From assembly GCA_021325145.1 (NCBI GenBank), contig JAJPHR010000070.1:42999-106998 (forward strand): DNA of 64,000 bases. Reading direction: 5' to 3'. The DNA is from Verrucomicrobiota bacterium. GTDB lineage: Bacteria > Verrucomicrobiota > Verrucomicrobiia > Limisphaerales > Pedosphaeraceae. Shown here piece after piece: positions 1-7,767 of this stretch. The position numbers and the translations under genes are program-made. The notes below the pieces were generated by a model, which saw only the letters and a list, made by a program, of their open reading frames with translations, had not been told where the DNA came from and did no database searches. Numbering within the stretch: the first letter of the stretch is position 1; every line of letters begins with the position of its first letter.

Positions 1-1824
1 GCCGAGTTGCGCCCAGGTCTGCCCGTCGTAACCGGCAAAACCGGTAAAAATGCTCCCGGCCCGTTTGAGGCGCAGCCAGGTATTGGGATAATTGGCTGGA
101 AATGCTCCGCTCGAACTGCTGGGTGTGGTGGCCGGATCGCGCCACTCAAAAAAACAGCCGTTCATTGCCGGAGTGGCAACTGAGGCTGCGAAACGACCGT
201 CCGCGGCGAGCGATTCCCGCGCCATCAATGCCCCCTTTGCCCAAACGTCGGACGGCGACAGCCCGGCCACGCGCACGCTGACATCAAAGTCACCAGAGCG
301 TGTTTGATATTCCAAACTGAACTGATCGCTCGACCCGCCAATGTCACTGCCTGTCGCCGTCATGCCCAATCCGTTCGAAAGGACAACGAAAGACGAGGCG
401 TCCGGGGAAATGCCAATATCAACTGGCACCATGGGCGAGGCGGTGAAATGGATCGTCGTATTGGTGGCAATGGTATTGGGCGGAATGGCCTGGTCCTGAA
501 GGTGATTGATGATGACCGTGTAGTTGCTTCCATAAATCAGCGGCGCGGCGGTGGCAAGCAGCACGGAAGTCTGGTTGGAACTGAGCGAGGCTGCCGTGAT
601 GGCAGGACCGTTGGTGAAGACGTAATTGGCCGCATTCGTCGCGTTTGTGGGCGCCAGAGTCTTGGAAAAATCCAGCTCAACATTCGAAGCGCCGAGGTTG
701 AACGCGCCTAAAACAACCGGCGGCGTTGTGTCCACCGTCACTGAAATGGTGACGGGCGCGCTGGTGGACGCGCCCAGGCTGTTGCTGACGATGACGGAGT
801 AATCGCCCGAATTGGCCTGCGTCACGTTGCTCACGGTCAGGGAGCTGTTTGTCGCGCCCGCGAGCAGGGTGCCATTGGTTCGCCATTGATATTGAAAAGG
901 CGACACGCCGAGAGCCGTTTCGGTGAGCACCAGGGTATTTCCCACATACAGATTTGTGGAAGGGGAGGCGGCCGGCACGGTGGCCTGGGGCGCGCCGGAG
1001 ACGGCGCTGAAGTAGAGATTGAACACCTGGCTTTGGCTCAGTGAAGAAGCAAAAATGGCGACCTCGTCCATGAGGCCGTTAAAACTGCGCCCGCCGTTGC
1101 CGCCATCGTTGCTGTCGTCACCAATCAACGTTTTGGCATTGAACGCCTCGGCTGTGTGAGCGATGGCATTGGTGGCGGACTGGACTCCGTTGGTGTTGCA
1201 CAAGTAAATGATGGCGCTCGATGGAGAAATCACCAGCGCGATGAACGACCATTGCTGCAACGGAGGCACCAGCCCGGAATTGAACCGGTACGTCGCCGAA
1301 TCATTCTGGTTCCAAGTGTAGCCCAATTGCCCGCCCATGGTGAAGTTGAATCCCGAGGCATCGCCCCCGGGCCGGCAAAAAACGATCCCGCAAAAAGAGG
1401 ACGGAGTGCCGCTGGGATAAATCCATGCCGCAATGGTCACGGTGTTCGTGTTCAGATTCAAAGCCGGAATGTTGACAAAAGACTTGGCGATGCCGCCCGT
1501 GAACTGCGCCGCGGAATTCGACGACTCCAGTCCCAAAAAACCGTTTACAGGGGCCGGCCCTCCCACGCCGTCCGTTACCGCCGCGCCGTAAACGGCGTTG
1601 TGGTTCCCGGTGACGTCCACGGCTGTCAAAGTGCCACCGGCGGTGCTGTTCGTTTCGTTCAACCGCCAATAACCAACCGGATTGGCAGCCATCACCGCGT
1701 TCGAATAAAGGGACGCGGCTTGGGCGCGAATTGCTCCCATGATTGCGATTGAGATAAAGGCGTTGAACGCGATTTTTCGGACGGGGGTTCTCCGAGCCTG
1801 AATCAATAACATAAGAAACGCCAT
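1..1824 (-). CDS. LamG / Ig-like exported protein, 3' end outside window
   Basis: I read one open frame of 608 codons from an ATG at 1824 to base 1, so the C-terminus lies outside the window. The first 35 or so residues are a signal peptide with a likely cut after RAQA. A LamG (concanavalin A-like) domain follows at about 40-260 (starting PVGYWRLNE, with NTVTIAAWIYPSG and ending FNGLMDEVAIF), then an immunoglobulin-like domain (QYQWRTNG, SGDYSVIVSNS) and a Big-like region with NYVFTNG. The last part (FSLEYQTRSGDFDVSVRV) looks like a second lectin-like fold. This is the usual make-up of large verrucomicrobial surface or secreted proteins that bind glycans. The exact ligand cannot be told. It is divergent from the glycosidase at 2228. 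Confidence 0.8.
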   Translation of the reverse strand, partial: MAFLMLLIQARRTPVRKIAFNAFISIAIMGAIRAQAASLYSNAVMAANPVGYWRLNETNSTAGGTLTAVDVTGNHNAVYGAAVTDGVGGPAPVNGFLGLESSNSAAQFTGGIAKSFVNIPALNLNTNTVTIAAWIYPSGTPSSFCGIVFCRPGGDASGFNFTMGGQLGYTWNQNDSATYRFNSGLVPPLQQWSFIALVISPSSAIIYLCNTNGVQSATNAIAHTAEAFNAKTLIGDDSNDGGNGGRSFNGLMDEVAIFASSLSQSQVFNLYFSAVSGAPQATVPAASPSTNLYVGNTLVLTETALGVSPFQYQWRTNGTLLAGATNSSLTVSNVTQANSGDYSVIVSNSLGASTSAPVTISVTVDTTPPVVLGAFNLGASNVELDFSKTLAPTNATNAANYVFTNGPAITAASLSSNQTSVLLATAAPLIYGSNYTVIINHLQDQAIPPNTIATNTTIHFTASPMVPVDIGISPDASSFVVLSNGLGMTATGSDIGGSSDQFSLEYQTRSGDFDVSVRVAGLSPSDVWAKGALMARESLAADGRFAASVATPAMNGCFFEWRDPATTPSSSSGAFPANYPNTWLRLKRAGSIFTGFAGYDGQTWAQLG

Positions 1825-2227
1825 AGGAACATCGCCTCTACACCCCATGAAAACGCATGCGCGGGTGCGGGGAACCAGACGAGCTTATCTCCCCATGGGA
1901 ACTTGTCAAAACAATAGCAATTTTCCCCGGGGAAGGGATGACCGGGCGCAAGTGGGAACCGTCACTTTTCGCTAGGCTGGACTTCAACTGCTGACCTTTG
2001 AATATAACGCGGGCAATAATTCTGCCTGCTTTGACCTTGACTTGGTTGAAGGAAAATAAGGCGGTCGTTTCCCTCGGCCAAATGGCTTGCCGGTGAAAGG
2101 AGACAGTTTTTCCGCCGGCGCCAGTTTCCCAATTCCACATCATTTTCGGCCTTGTCCGCTGAGGCAAGTGATTAACACCCCAGTGGAAGGATCTCCAAAA
2201 CCACGGTATGACGTAATCCAGGACACG
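1825..2227. other. Divergent intergenic region
   Basis: This 403-base spacer separates two divergent exported-protein genes. I see no convincing gene in it. A TTGACC box at 2031-2036 with an A/T-rich AAATAA 17 bases further is a possible promoter for the glycosidase gene, but the match to a sigma-70 -10 box is weak. Confidence 0.4.
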
Positions 2228-3655
2228 ATGGTTAACCGTTGGAAAATTGGCTGTGTTCTCGCGCTCTTGATCGCCTGGGCGGGTTGTCCAGGGTGCGTTT
2301 CATCCAGGACTGCGCCTGCCGCACAGAAAGAACGGGCCATTCCGTTTCAACGCGTCCAAATCGGTCTATGCGAGGATTATCCCCGGGAAACCCGGTCTCT
2401 GGCTTCGGCGCGGCAGGACTTTGAGTTGCTGAAAACCAATGGCATCCGCGTGCTGCGAATTGCCTTTCCCTGGGATGCCCTTGAAACCGCTCCCGACAAA
2501 TATGACTGGAGCTTTTGGGATGATTTCGTGCGGATCGCCACCGATGAGTATGGGCTGCAACTCATCCCTTACGTTTGCTACACGCCGCGCTGGGCTTCCA
2601 CCGGCAACGCCACCAATTTCTGGCGGCAGCCGTCGCGGGACAACGCGCGCTTTGCCGAGTTTGTCAGAACCATTGTGGCCCGCTATCGGAGCCGCATTCA
2701 TTCCTGGGAAATTTGGAACGAGCCGGACAATCCCGAATACTGGGAAGGCTCGACGGAGCAGTACGCCAATTTGCTGAAGACCGGCAGCCGCGCGGTGCGC
2801 GAGGCCGATCCCGGCGCAAGGGTCGTCCTTGGCGGCATCGCGTGGAATCTTGACTTTCTTCGAGACCTCTTGGCCCGGTATCAAATCAGTCCCGAAATTG
2901 ACGTCGTCAATCTTCACAACTATTACGAAACCTGGTCGCCTGATCCCATCGAACAAATTGGCGATCATGTCCTGCGCGCGGACTCGATCATCCGGGAATA
3001 CGGCAGCCGGCAACCCATCTGGCTGGCGGAAGTTGGCTATAGCGATTACCGTCGCGGTGCGTCTGTTTCCGGCGCTTACAAGGCGCGCTTCGATTACGAG
3101 CACACGCCGGAGTTTCAAGCGGAGAGCCTCGGGCGCATGTTTGCCTCCGCCCTGGCTACCGGGCGCGTCCAACTGATTGCCTGGTATCGCATTCACGACC
3201 TCCCGCCCGCCACGCGGGTGATTGGCGATGACAACAACCGCCGTCTGGGAGTGGTGGATGTCCAGGGCCGTCCCAAGCCGGTTTTGCGGGCCATCGCATT
3301 TTTCCAATTCATCTTCGCCGGTGACTTTCGTTGCCTGGATTCCATCACGCGGGAAACCCGGCTCATTCGGTCCGATGGCAGCGTGCACGTCTTTGAAAAG
3401 CGGGATGGAGAGTCCTTCATTACTGCCTGGCTAAACAGCGTCGATTGGTTGACTCCGCCTGGCGCTGGCGTGGATCGACGGCACGAAAAGCTGGACATAC
3501 TTCTGCCGAAACCCCGCGCCTCCCAGGTTTACGTTTATAATGCATTGGGCAATCGCCAGTCCACAGCCTCTTTGCGGAAGGTTGCCGGGGACGAAAAAAG
3601 TTTGACCATCACTCTGCGCCCCGGCGAACTGAAAGTTTACGAATGCCCGCCCTGA
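2228..3655 (+). CDS. Clan GH-A glycoside hydrolase (GH39-like), exported lipoprotein
   Basis: The protein has 475 residues. I start it at ATG 2228 because AGGA lies 5-9 bases upstream and the next residues form a signal sequence (MVNRWKIGCVLALLIAWAGC) with Cys20 or Cys23 as possible lipid-attachment residues. The rest is a (beta/alpha)8 glycosidase. WEIWNEPD at about 160-167 gives the acid/base Glu165, and IWLAEVGYSD gives the nucleophile Glu268, in the order and spacing of clan GH-A enzymes such as family 39 beta-xylosidases. A small beta domain follows after about residue 390. It probably trims plant or microbial polysaccharide in the periplasm. An in-frame ATG-like codon further upstream is not supported. 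The exact family and substrate are inferred. Confidence 0.8.
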   Translation: MVNRWKIGCVLALLIAWAGCPGCVSSRTAPAAQKERAIPFQRVQIGLCEDYPRETRSLASARQDFELLKTNGIRVLRIAFPWDALETAPDKYDWSFWDDFVRIATDEYGLQLIPYVCYTPRWASTGNATNFWRQPSRDNARFAEFVRTIVARYRSRIHSWEIWNEPDNPEYWEGSTEQYANLLKTGSRAVREADPGARVVLGGIAWNLDFLRDLLARYQISPEIDVVNLHNYYETWSPDPIEQIGDHVLRADSIIREYGSRQPIWLAEVGYSDYRRGASVSGAYKARFDYEHTPEFQAESLGRMFASALATGRVQLIAWYRIHDLPPATRVIGDDNNRRLGVVDVQGRPKPVLRAIAFFQFIFAGDFRCLDSITRETRLIRSDGSVHVFEKRDGESFITAWLNSVDWLTPPGAGVDRRHEKLDILLPKPRASQVYVYNALGNRQSTASLRKVAGDEKSLTITLRPGELKVYECPP

Positions 3656-3680
3656 TCTTTTCGCGTTCCGGTTGGCCCGC

Positions 3681-3896
3681 CTATTCGATTTTGCCGACCG
3701 CTTTCATCAGATCGGCGGGACTGTTCCACCGTTCCTCAGGCAAGCGTTCGAGCACCGACAGGACATCTCCGCCCGCGCCGTGTTCACGCGCATGCTGGAT
3801 CAGCTTGTCCTTTCCCGCGGGATAATTCATGCCTTTCAAAGCTTTCTGGATTGCGGGTGGACTTGCTTTTGATTGGGTTTGCGTGCGATGAGCCAT
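3681..3896 (-). CDS. DUF2795 domain protein
   Basis: This 71-residue protein starts at ATG 3896, eight bases after an AAAGGA Shine-Dalgarno site. Residues 15-71 (IQKALKGMNYPAGKDKLIQHA, then LSVLERLPEERWNSPADLMKAVG) match the DUF2795 family: a short alpha-helical unit in which a KDKL/I helix precedes a run around LxxLP and a terminal xxDlxxav helix. These proteins are small, cytoplasmic and of unknown function. A longer frame to 3947 exists but lacks a ribosome site. It converges on the glycosidase gene. Confidence 0.75.
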   Translation of the reverse strand: MAHRTQTQSKASPPAIQKALKGMNYPAGKDKLIQHAREHGAGGDVLSVLERLPEERWNSPADLMKAVGKIE

Positions 3897-4009
3897 AGGT
3901 TTTGTCCTTTCGCCAAGAGCTTCCGCCTGGGGGCCACCCGTCCTCAATGGGGTGAACTGCTGGTTTGTGCCCCATTGTCCCCCAGCCAGAGTGGCAGGTA
4001 TGATGGCTG

Positions 4010-5923
4010 ATGATCGTCTATGGCGATCCGCAGTTCAAAATCGGCGCCGCTGATTTGCTGAAGGCAGTTTGTGAACGGCTTTTTTCAACCCGCGAAGAGG
4101 ATATCGATGAACTTCGCTCATTGCTGATTCACGCCGGCCAGTTGGAGCAGGCGATCGAAGACAGTCCCGCCCATCAGGCATCCACTGCACTGGCCAGAAA
4201 AATCACCGGTTTGGCCGCGGTTGCTTTCCATGCTGCCTGGAGTGCCTGCCAGCCGGAACTGGATCCACTCAGGAATACGAACAGCGCTTTGGAAGAACTG
4301 CGCCAGATATTGCGCGACGCAAATGGATTTTCAAGTGAGCACGTGACAGTGAAAATTCCGGAGGGGTTCGAGTTTTATGCACTCTATCCCGAGCAATATT
4401 GTCTCTCCGCTCTCTCCTGGAGCCGTCACAATCCCTGCTCCAACCGCGATCGCACTGTGCTGATTGTCGGAATTCGCAGCATTGGAACCACCTTATCCGC
4501 ACTCGTGGCTGCGACCCTGGAAGCCACTGGCTGGCGAACCAACCGGATAACCGTGCGACCGTCCGGGCCTCCATTCGCCAGAACGCTTGAACTTCCCAGT
4601 TCTGTTCGCAGCAACGCCCAATTCGCGCTGGTCGTGGACGAAGGTCCGGGCCTGTCCGGTTCCTCGATGGCGGCCGTCGCCCGGGCACTCGTTAAATCGG
4701 GATTTGCGAGACCACAAATTTCCTTCCTGCCCGGGCACGCCGGAGAACCCGGTCCCGCTGCTTCAGCGGAAGTTCGTTCGTGGTGGACGAATATCCCCCG
4801 CTACGTGACCGCGTTGGAAGATGTGCGCTGGAATGGGCTGAGCCTCACCGAAACGTTAAGGAAGAAATCCTGCGAACTTGTGGGTGAGAATTCTCCGAAC
4901 GAAGTTCCGTGCCTTGGCTTCACAAACCAACCCGGATTCGAGTTGCCGCCAAAGCCATTCTCCCTCTCTCCTTCCCAAGGGGAAAGAGCCTGGGGTGAGA
5001 GGTCCATTTACTTTTTGGAAGCACCGGAAGCCGGCCAATCCGTTCACCTCGAAGATTTCAGTGCCGGCCTCTGGCGTAAAGCCATCTTTTCAACTCCTTC
5101 GACGTGGCCTTGGGCCGCCATCCCCTTCGAACGGATGAAATATCGTTGCTCAATCTCAGACACCGTCCCGATCCTGTGGAAGTTTGCGGGATTGGGCTCC
5201 CTGCGTCAGGAAGCGACAGGAACCGTCTGGCAATCAGCCGATAATTCGAACCAAAGCTGGTCGCCACAGCCGCTCGGTTGGTTCCGCGGTTTTATCGCGC
5301 TGCCCTGGATTAATGGAAAAAGGCTTTCGTACAAAGATGGCCGCGATCCGGACATCCTCAACCATATCAGCCATTACGTGGCTGCAGTCTCAAAACCACC
5401 CTTACCGCCAGGCGAACAAGCCGCCTCTCTCGCGCGTTTGGAACAGATGCTCTTCTGGAACACGAAGGAAGCCCTGGGCGACACCCTGGCCGAACGAGCC
5501 CTGCGCACCGCTCGGAAGCTTCGCAACCTGGGCTCGTGTCCGGCGTATGGTGACGGACGCCTGGCGCCATACGAATGGGTTCGCACCCAGGCAGGTTATG
5601 TCATCAAGCCTAGCACCGGTGGACACGACACCGATCACACCATCATCGGCCGGCAGCCGGTGTATTGGGATATTGCCGCCGCAATGGTGGAGTGGAAGTT
5701 ATCGACCTGTTCGCGATTGCTTGCGGCGATGCGCGCGACCGGGATTGCGCTCCGTCCTGAAGCCCTGCCTTTTTTTCGGCTCGCCTACGCTGCTTTCCGC
5801 ATGGGACAAGCTTCGCTCTGCGCCGACGCCTGTGCTGACGATCCGCCGGAGCGCGCGCGTTCCCAGCGCGCATTTTCGGCCTATCGCGCCGACTTGCGGC
5901 GGCAACTCGAACGCCTCGCCTAA
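4010..5923 (+). CDS. Phosphoribosyltransferase-like plus kinase-like fold protein
   Basis: The protein has 637 residues. Residues about 160-290 look like a type I phosphoribosyltransferase: a core beta strand (TVLIVGIRSIGTTLSALV) and the loop VVDEGPGLSGSSM at 208-220, which resembles the acidic PRPP-binding loop. The C-terminal third contains YGDGRLAPYEW near 513 and VYWDIAAAMVEW near 552-563. These resemble the catalytic HGD and DLA segments of aminoglycoside phosphotransferase or choline kinase folds, with Tyr in place of His. The helical N-terminus has no clear relative. I know of no named family with this layout, so activity on a nucleotide or sugar is only a guess. A dispersed repeat is embedded in frame at residues 317-331. 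The start codon is the first ATG of the frame; no strong ribosome site precedes it. Confidence 0.65.
   Translation: MIVYGDPQFKIGAADLLKAVCERLFSTREEDIDELRSLLIHAGQLEQAIEDSPAHQASTALARKITGLAAVAFHAAWSACQPELDPLRNTNSALEELRQILRDANGFSSEHVTVKIPEGFEFYALYPEQYCLSALSWSRHNPCSNRDRTVLIVGIRSIGTTLSALVAATLEATGWRTNRITVRPSGPPFARTLELPSSVRSNAQFALVVDEGPGLSGSSMAAVARALVKSGFARPQISFLPGHAGEPGPAASAEVRSWWTNIPRYVTALEDVRWNGLSLTETLRKKSCELVGENSPNEVPCLGFTNQPGFELPPKPFSLSPSQGERAWGERSIYFLEAPEAGQSVHLEDFSAGLWRKAIFSTPSTWPWAAIPFERMKYRCSISDTVPILWKFAGLGSLRQEATGTVWQSADNSNQSWSPQPLGWFRGFIALPWINGKRLSYKDGRDPDILNHISHYVAAVSKPPLPPGEQAASLARLEQMLFWNTKEALGDTLAERALRTARKLRNLGSCPAYGDGRLAPYEWVRTQAGYVIKPSTGGHDTDHTIIGRQPVYWDIAAAMVEWKLSTCSRLLAAMRATGIALRPEALPFFRLAYAAFRMGQASLCADACADDPPERARSQRAFSAYRADLRRQLERLA
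4958..5002. repeat. Dispersed palindromic repeat inside a coding gene
   Basis: This 45-base imperfect palindrome has a C/T-rich left arm and an A/G-rich right arm. It is translated in frame as residues 317-331 (FSLSPSQGERAWGER) of the phosphoribosyltransferase-like protein. Peptides of the kind LSPSEGERAGVRG are familiar to me as translations of a widespread bacterial intergenic repeat, so this looks like a repeat copy that landed in a gene without breaking its frame. Confidence 0.6.
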
Positions 5924-5966
5924 AAGCCCATCCTGGTGGAATGCATCACCACGCCATTAAGTTAAG

Positions 5967-6044
5967 AGCCTATCTCGGTAGGGCGCGTCACTCCGTGCGC
6001 ACCGACCGCGGGCAGAGGACTGCCCGCCCCACCGGGATAGGTTC
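5967..6044. repeat. Palindromic two-hairpin repeat, copy 1
   Basis: A 78-base intergenic element has ends that pair with each other (GAGCCTATCTCGGTAGGG against CCCACCGGGATAGGTTC). It contains two inner hairpins, GCGC..GTGCGC and GGGCAGAGGACTGCCC. The same two units occur at 31,729-31,794 in the opposite order. It lies between two converging genes and could also end transcription. Confidence 0.65.
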
Positions 6045-6113
6045 TAAGCGACTTGGAGCGTCGCAACGCTGGGTGAAGTTGGATAATTCCTGACTATAAT
6101 GGCACCGCCGCAT

Positions 6114-7565
6114 TCACGCAAAGAGCTCCTGGATCGGCTGGCCAAGGCCGTCGCGCGTGACGTAGAAGGGGCGCTTTTCGATTTCGTAGCTGAGCTTGGG
6201 CGAAATCCCCAGCGCGCGGTAGATGGACGCGTGGAGGTCCTCGATGATCACGCGCTTTTCGAGAGTCTTGCAAGGACGCTCGTCCGCCGTGCGGCCATGC
6301 AGATAGCCCTTTTTCACACCACCGCCGAACATCAACACGCTGCCGGCGTCAGTGAAGTGCCGGTGCATGCCGTAGTATTTGAGGTCGTTGATAACTTCGG
6401 GCACGGTCACCTGGTCTTTGACCTTCTTGTCCGGCTTGCCTTCGATCATCATGTCTCGGCTGAACTCGCTGGCGAGCACGATCAGGGTCCGATTGAGCAA
6501 ACCCCGTTCTTCGAGATCGAGCACGAGTTGAGCGACGGGCGCGTCGATCGATTTTTTGAGATCGACCATCCGCGTGTGGCCGTTCTCGTGCGTGTCCCAA
6601 TACTGAAACGGGATGTATTCCGAAGTGACTTCGATGAAACGCGCGCCGGCTTCCGTCAACCGCCGCGCCAGCAGGCAACCCAAACCAAACTTGCCGGTAT
6701 TATATTTGTCGTAGCTGGCCTTGGGTTCGAGCGCGAGATCAAACGCCTTCGCGGCGGGCGAACTGAGCAGGCGATGGGCATTATCGAGCGAGCGGAGCAG
6801 GGATTGTTGCTGAAAATCACTGCCGTATTGGCCAATCGGACTATTCGCCGCCAGCTCCCGGTAAAATTTGTCGCGACTCTCGAAACGCGACGGGCTCATG
6901 CCGGCGGGTGGGCGGACGCTTTCGACCGCCTGCTCGGGATTGGAGATGATGAACGGGCCGTGTTCGCTGCCGAGGAAGCCGGCGGTGTGAAAGGCCTTGA
7001 GTTCCTCGCCTTCGCCCAAGTCAAACCGCTGGCCGATGTCGATGAACGCCGGCATGGCGGGATTCAACGGCCCAAGTGCGCGCGCAATGACGGAGCCGAT
7101 GTGCGGCGCGGCCACCGTTTGCGGCGGCGCGTATCCGGTGTGCCATTGATATTGGTGGCGCGAGTGCAGAATGAATCCGAGATCGCCCGCGGTGTAGGAG
7201 CGGATCAACGTGGCACGATCCATCACCTGAGCCAGATGTTCGAGCCCCTGGGTGAGCTTGATGTGATCGACCACCGTATCAATCTGCGGGAAGGTGCTCA
7301 AAACTTCGTCGGGTTTCAGGCCGGCCTTGAAGGGCGTGTAGAGCTTCGGATCGAAAGTCTCAGTATGGGCCATGCCGCCAGCCATCCAGAGGACGATGAC
7401 CGTATCGGCGGTCGGTTTGATTTTCTCCTCGGTCGCAGCCAGCAACGGGCGCGCATAGCCGGCGGCCAGCGCCGAGAGCGTGGCGGCGCTGGCGGTTTTG
7501 AGAAAGTCGCGACGATTCAAAACGTCCGATCCGTGACGGGGCGAGCGGCAGACAATCGTTTTCAT
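6114..7565 (-). CDS. DUF1501 family protein, Tat-exported
   Basis: The protein has 483 residues. A twin-arginine signal is plain at residues 17-25 (NRRDFLKTA) and is followed by a hydrophobic stretch. The body carries DUF1501 hallmarks of the alkaline-phosphatase superfamily: VIVLWMAGGMAHTETFDPK near 56-74, then YWDTHENGH and LASEFSR, and a last block ending EIEKRPFYVTRDG. DUF1501 proteins are exported and sulfatase-like, usually encoded beside PSCyt1/DUF1549/DUF1553 proteins in Planctomycetota and Verrucomicrobiota, and are thought to take part in polysaccharide use. Here the gene lies downstream of the cytochrome gene at 7768 on the same strand, so the two probably form one operon. Activity and substrate are unknown. 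Confidence 0.88.
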   Translation of the reverse strand: MKTIVCRSPRHGSDVLNRRDFLKTASAATLSALAAGYARPLLAATEEKIKPTADTVIVLWMAGGMAHTETFDPKLYTPFKAGLKPDEVLSTFPQIDTVVDHIKLTQGLEHLAQVMDRATLIRSYTAGDLGFILHSRHQYQWHTGYAPPQTVAAPHIGSVIARALGPLNPAMPAFIDIGQRFDLGEGEELKAFHTAGFLGSEHGPFIISNPEQAVESVRPPAGMSPSRFESRDKFYRELAANSPIGQYGSDFQQQSLLRSLDNAHRLLSSPAAKAFDLALEPKASYDKYNTGKFGLGCLLARRLTEAGARFIEVTSEYIPFQYWDTHENGHTRMVDLKKSIDAPVAQLVLDLEERGLLNRTLIVLASEFSRDMMIEGKPDKKVKDQVTVPEVINDLKYYGMHRHFTDAGSVLMFGGGVKKGYLHGRTADERPCKTLEKRVIIEDLHASIYRALGISPKLSYEIEKRPFYVTRDGLGQPIQELFA

Positions 7566-7767
7566 ATCGAGTGCGGAAGGTTCGGAGTCCCGGCTTTCGC
7601 TGGCAGGGCGATCGGCGGTTCGGACGCTTTGGAAATATTCCGACCAGCGGCGCCCGCGCGCGCCTTGCCGCCCAAAGGCGGGACGCCATACCTCAGACGC
7701 GGTGTGAACAGGTGAAATTCAGATGATGCGCTTGTCTTCATCGGAGCAGGCAGTGTGCGGGCTCGGT

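Noticed and set aside
2366..3388. 340-codon minus-strand frame
   Set aside because: It is antisense to the GH-A glycosidase, whose catalytic motifs are intact.
6099..7715. 538-codon plus-strand frame opposite the DUF1501 gene
   Set aside because: The minus strand has a full Tat signal and DUF1501 motifs. The plus frame is an antisense shadow caused by high G+C.
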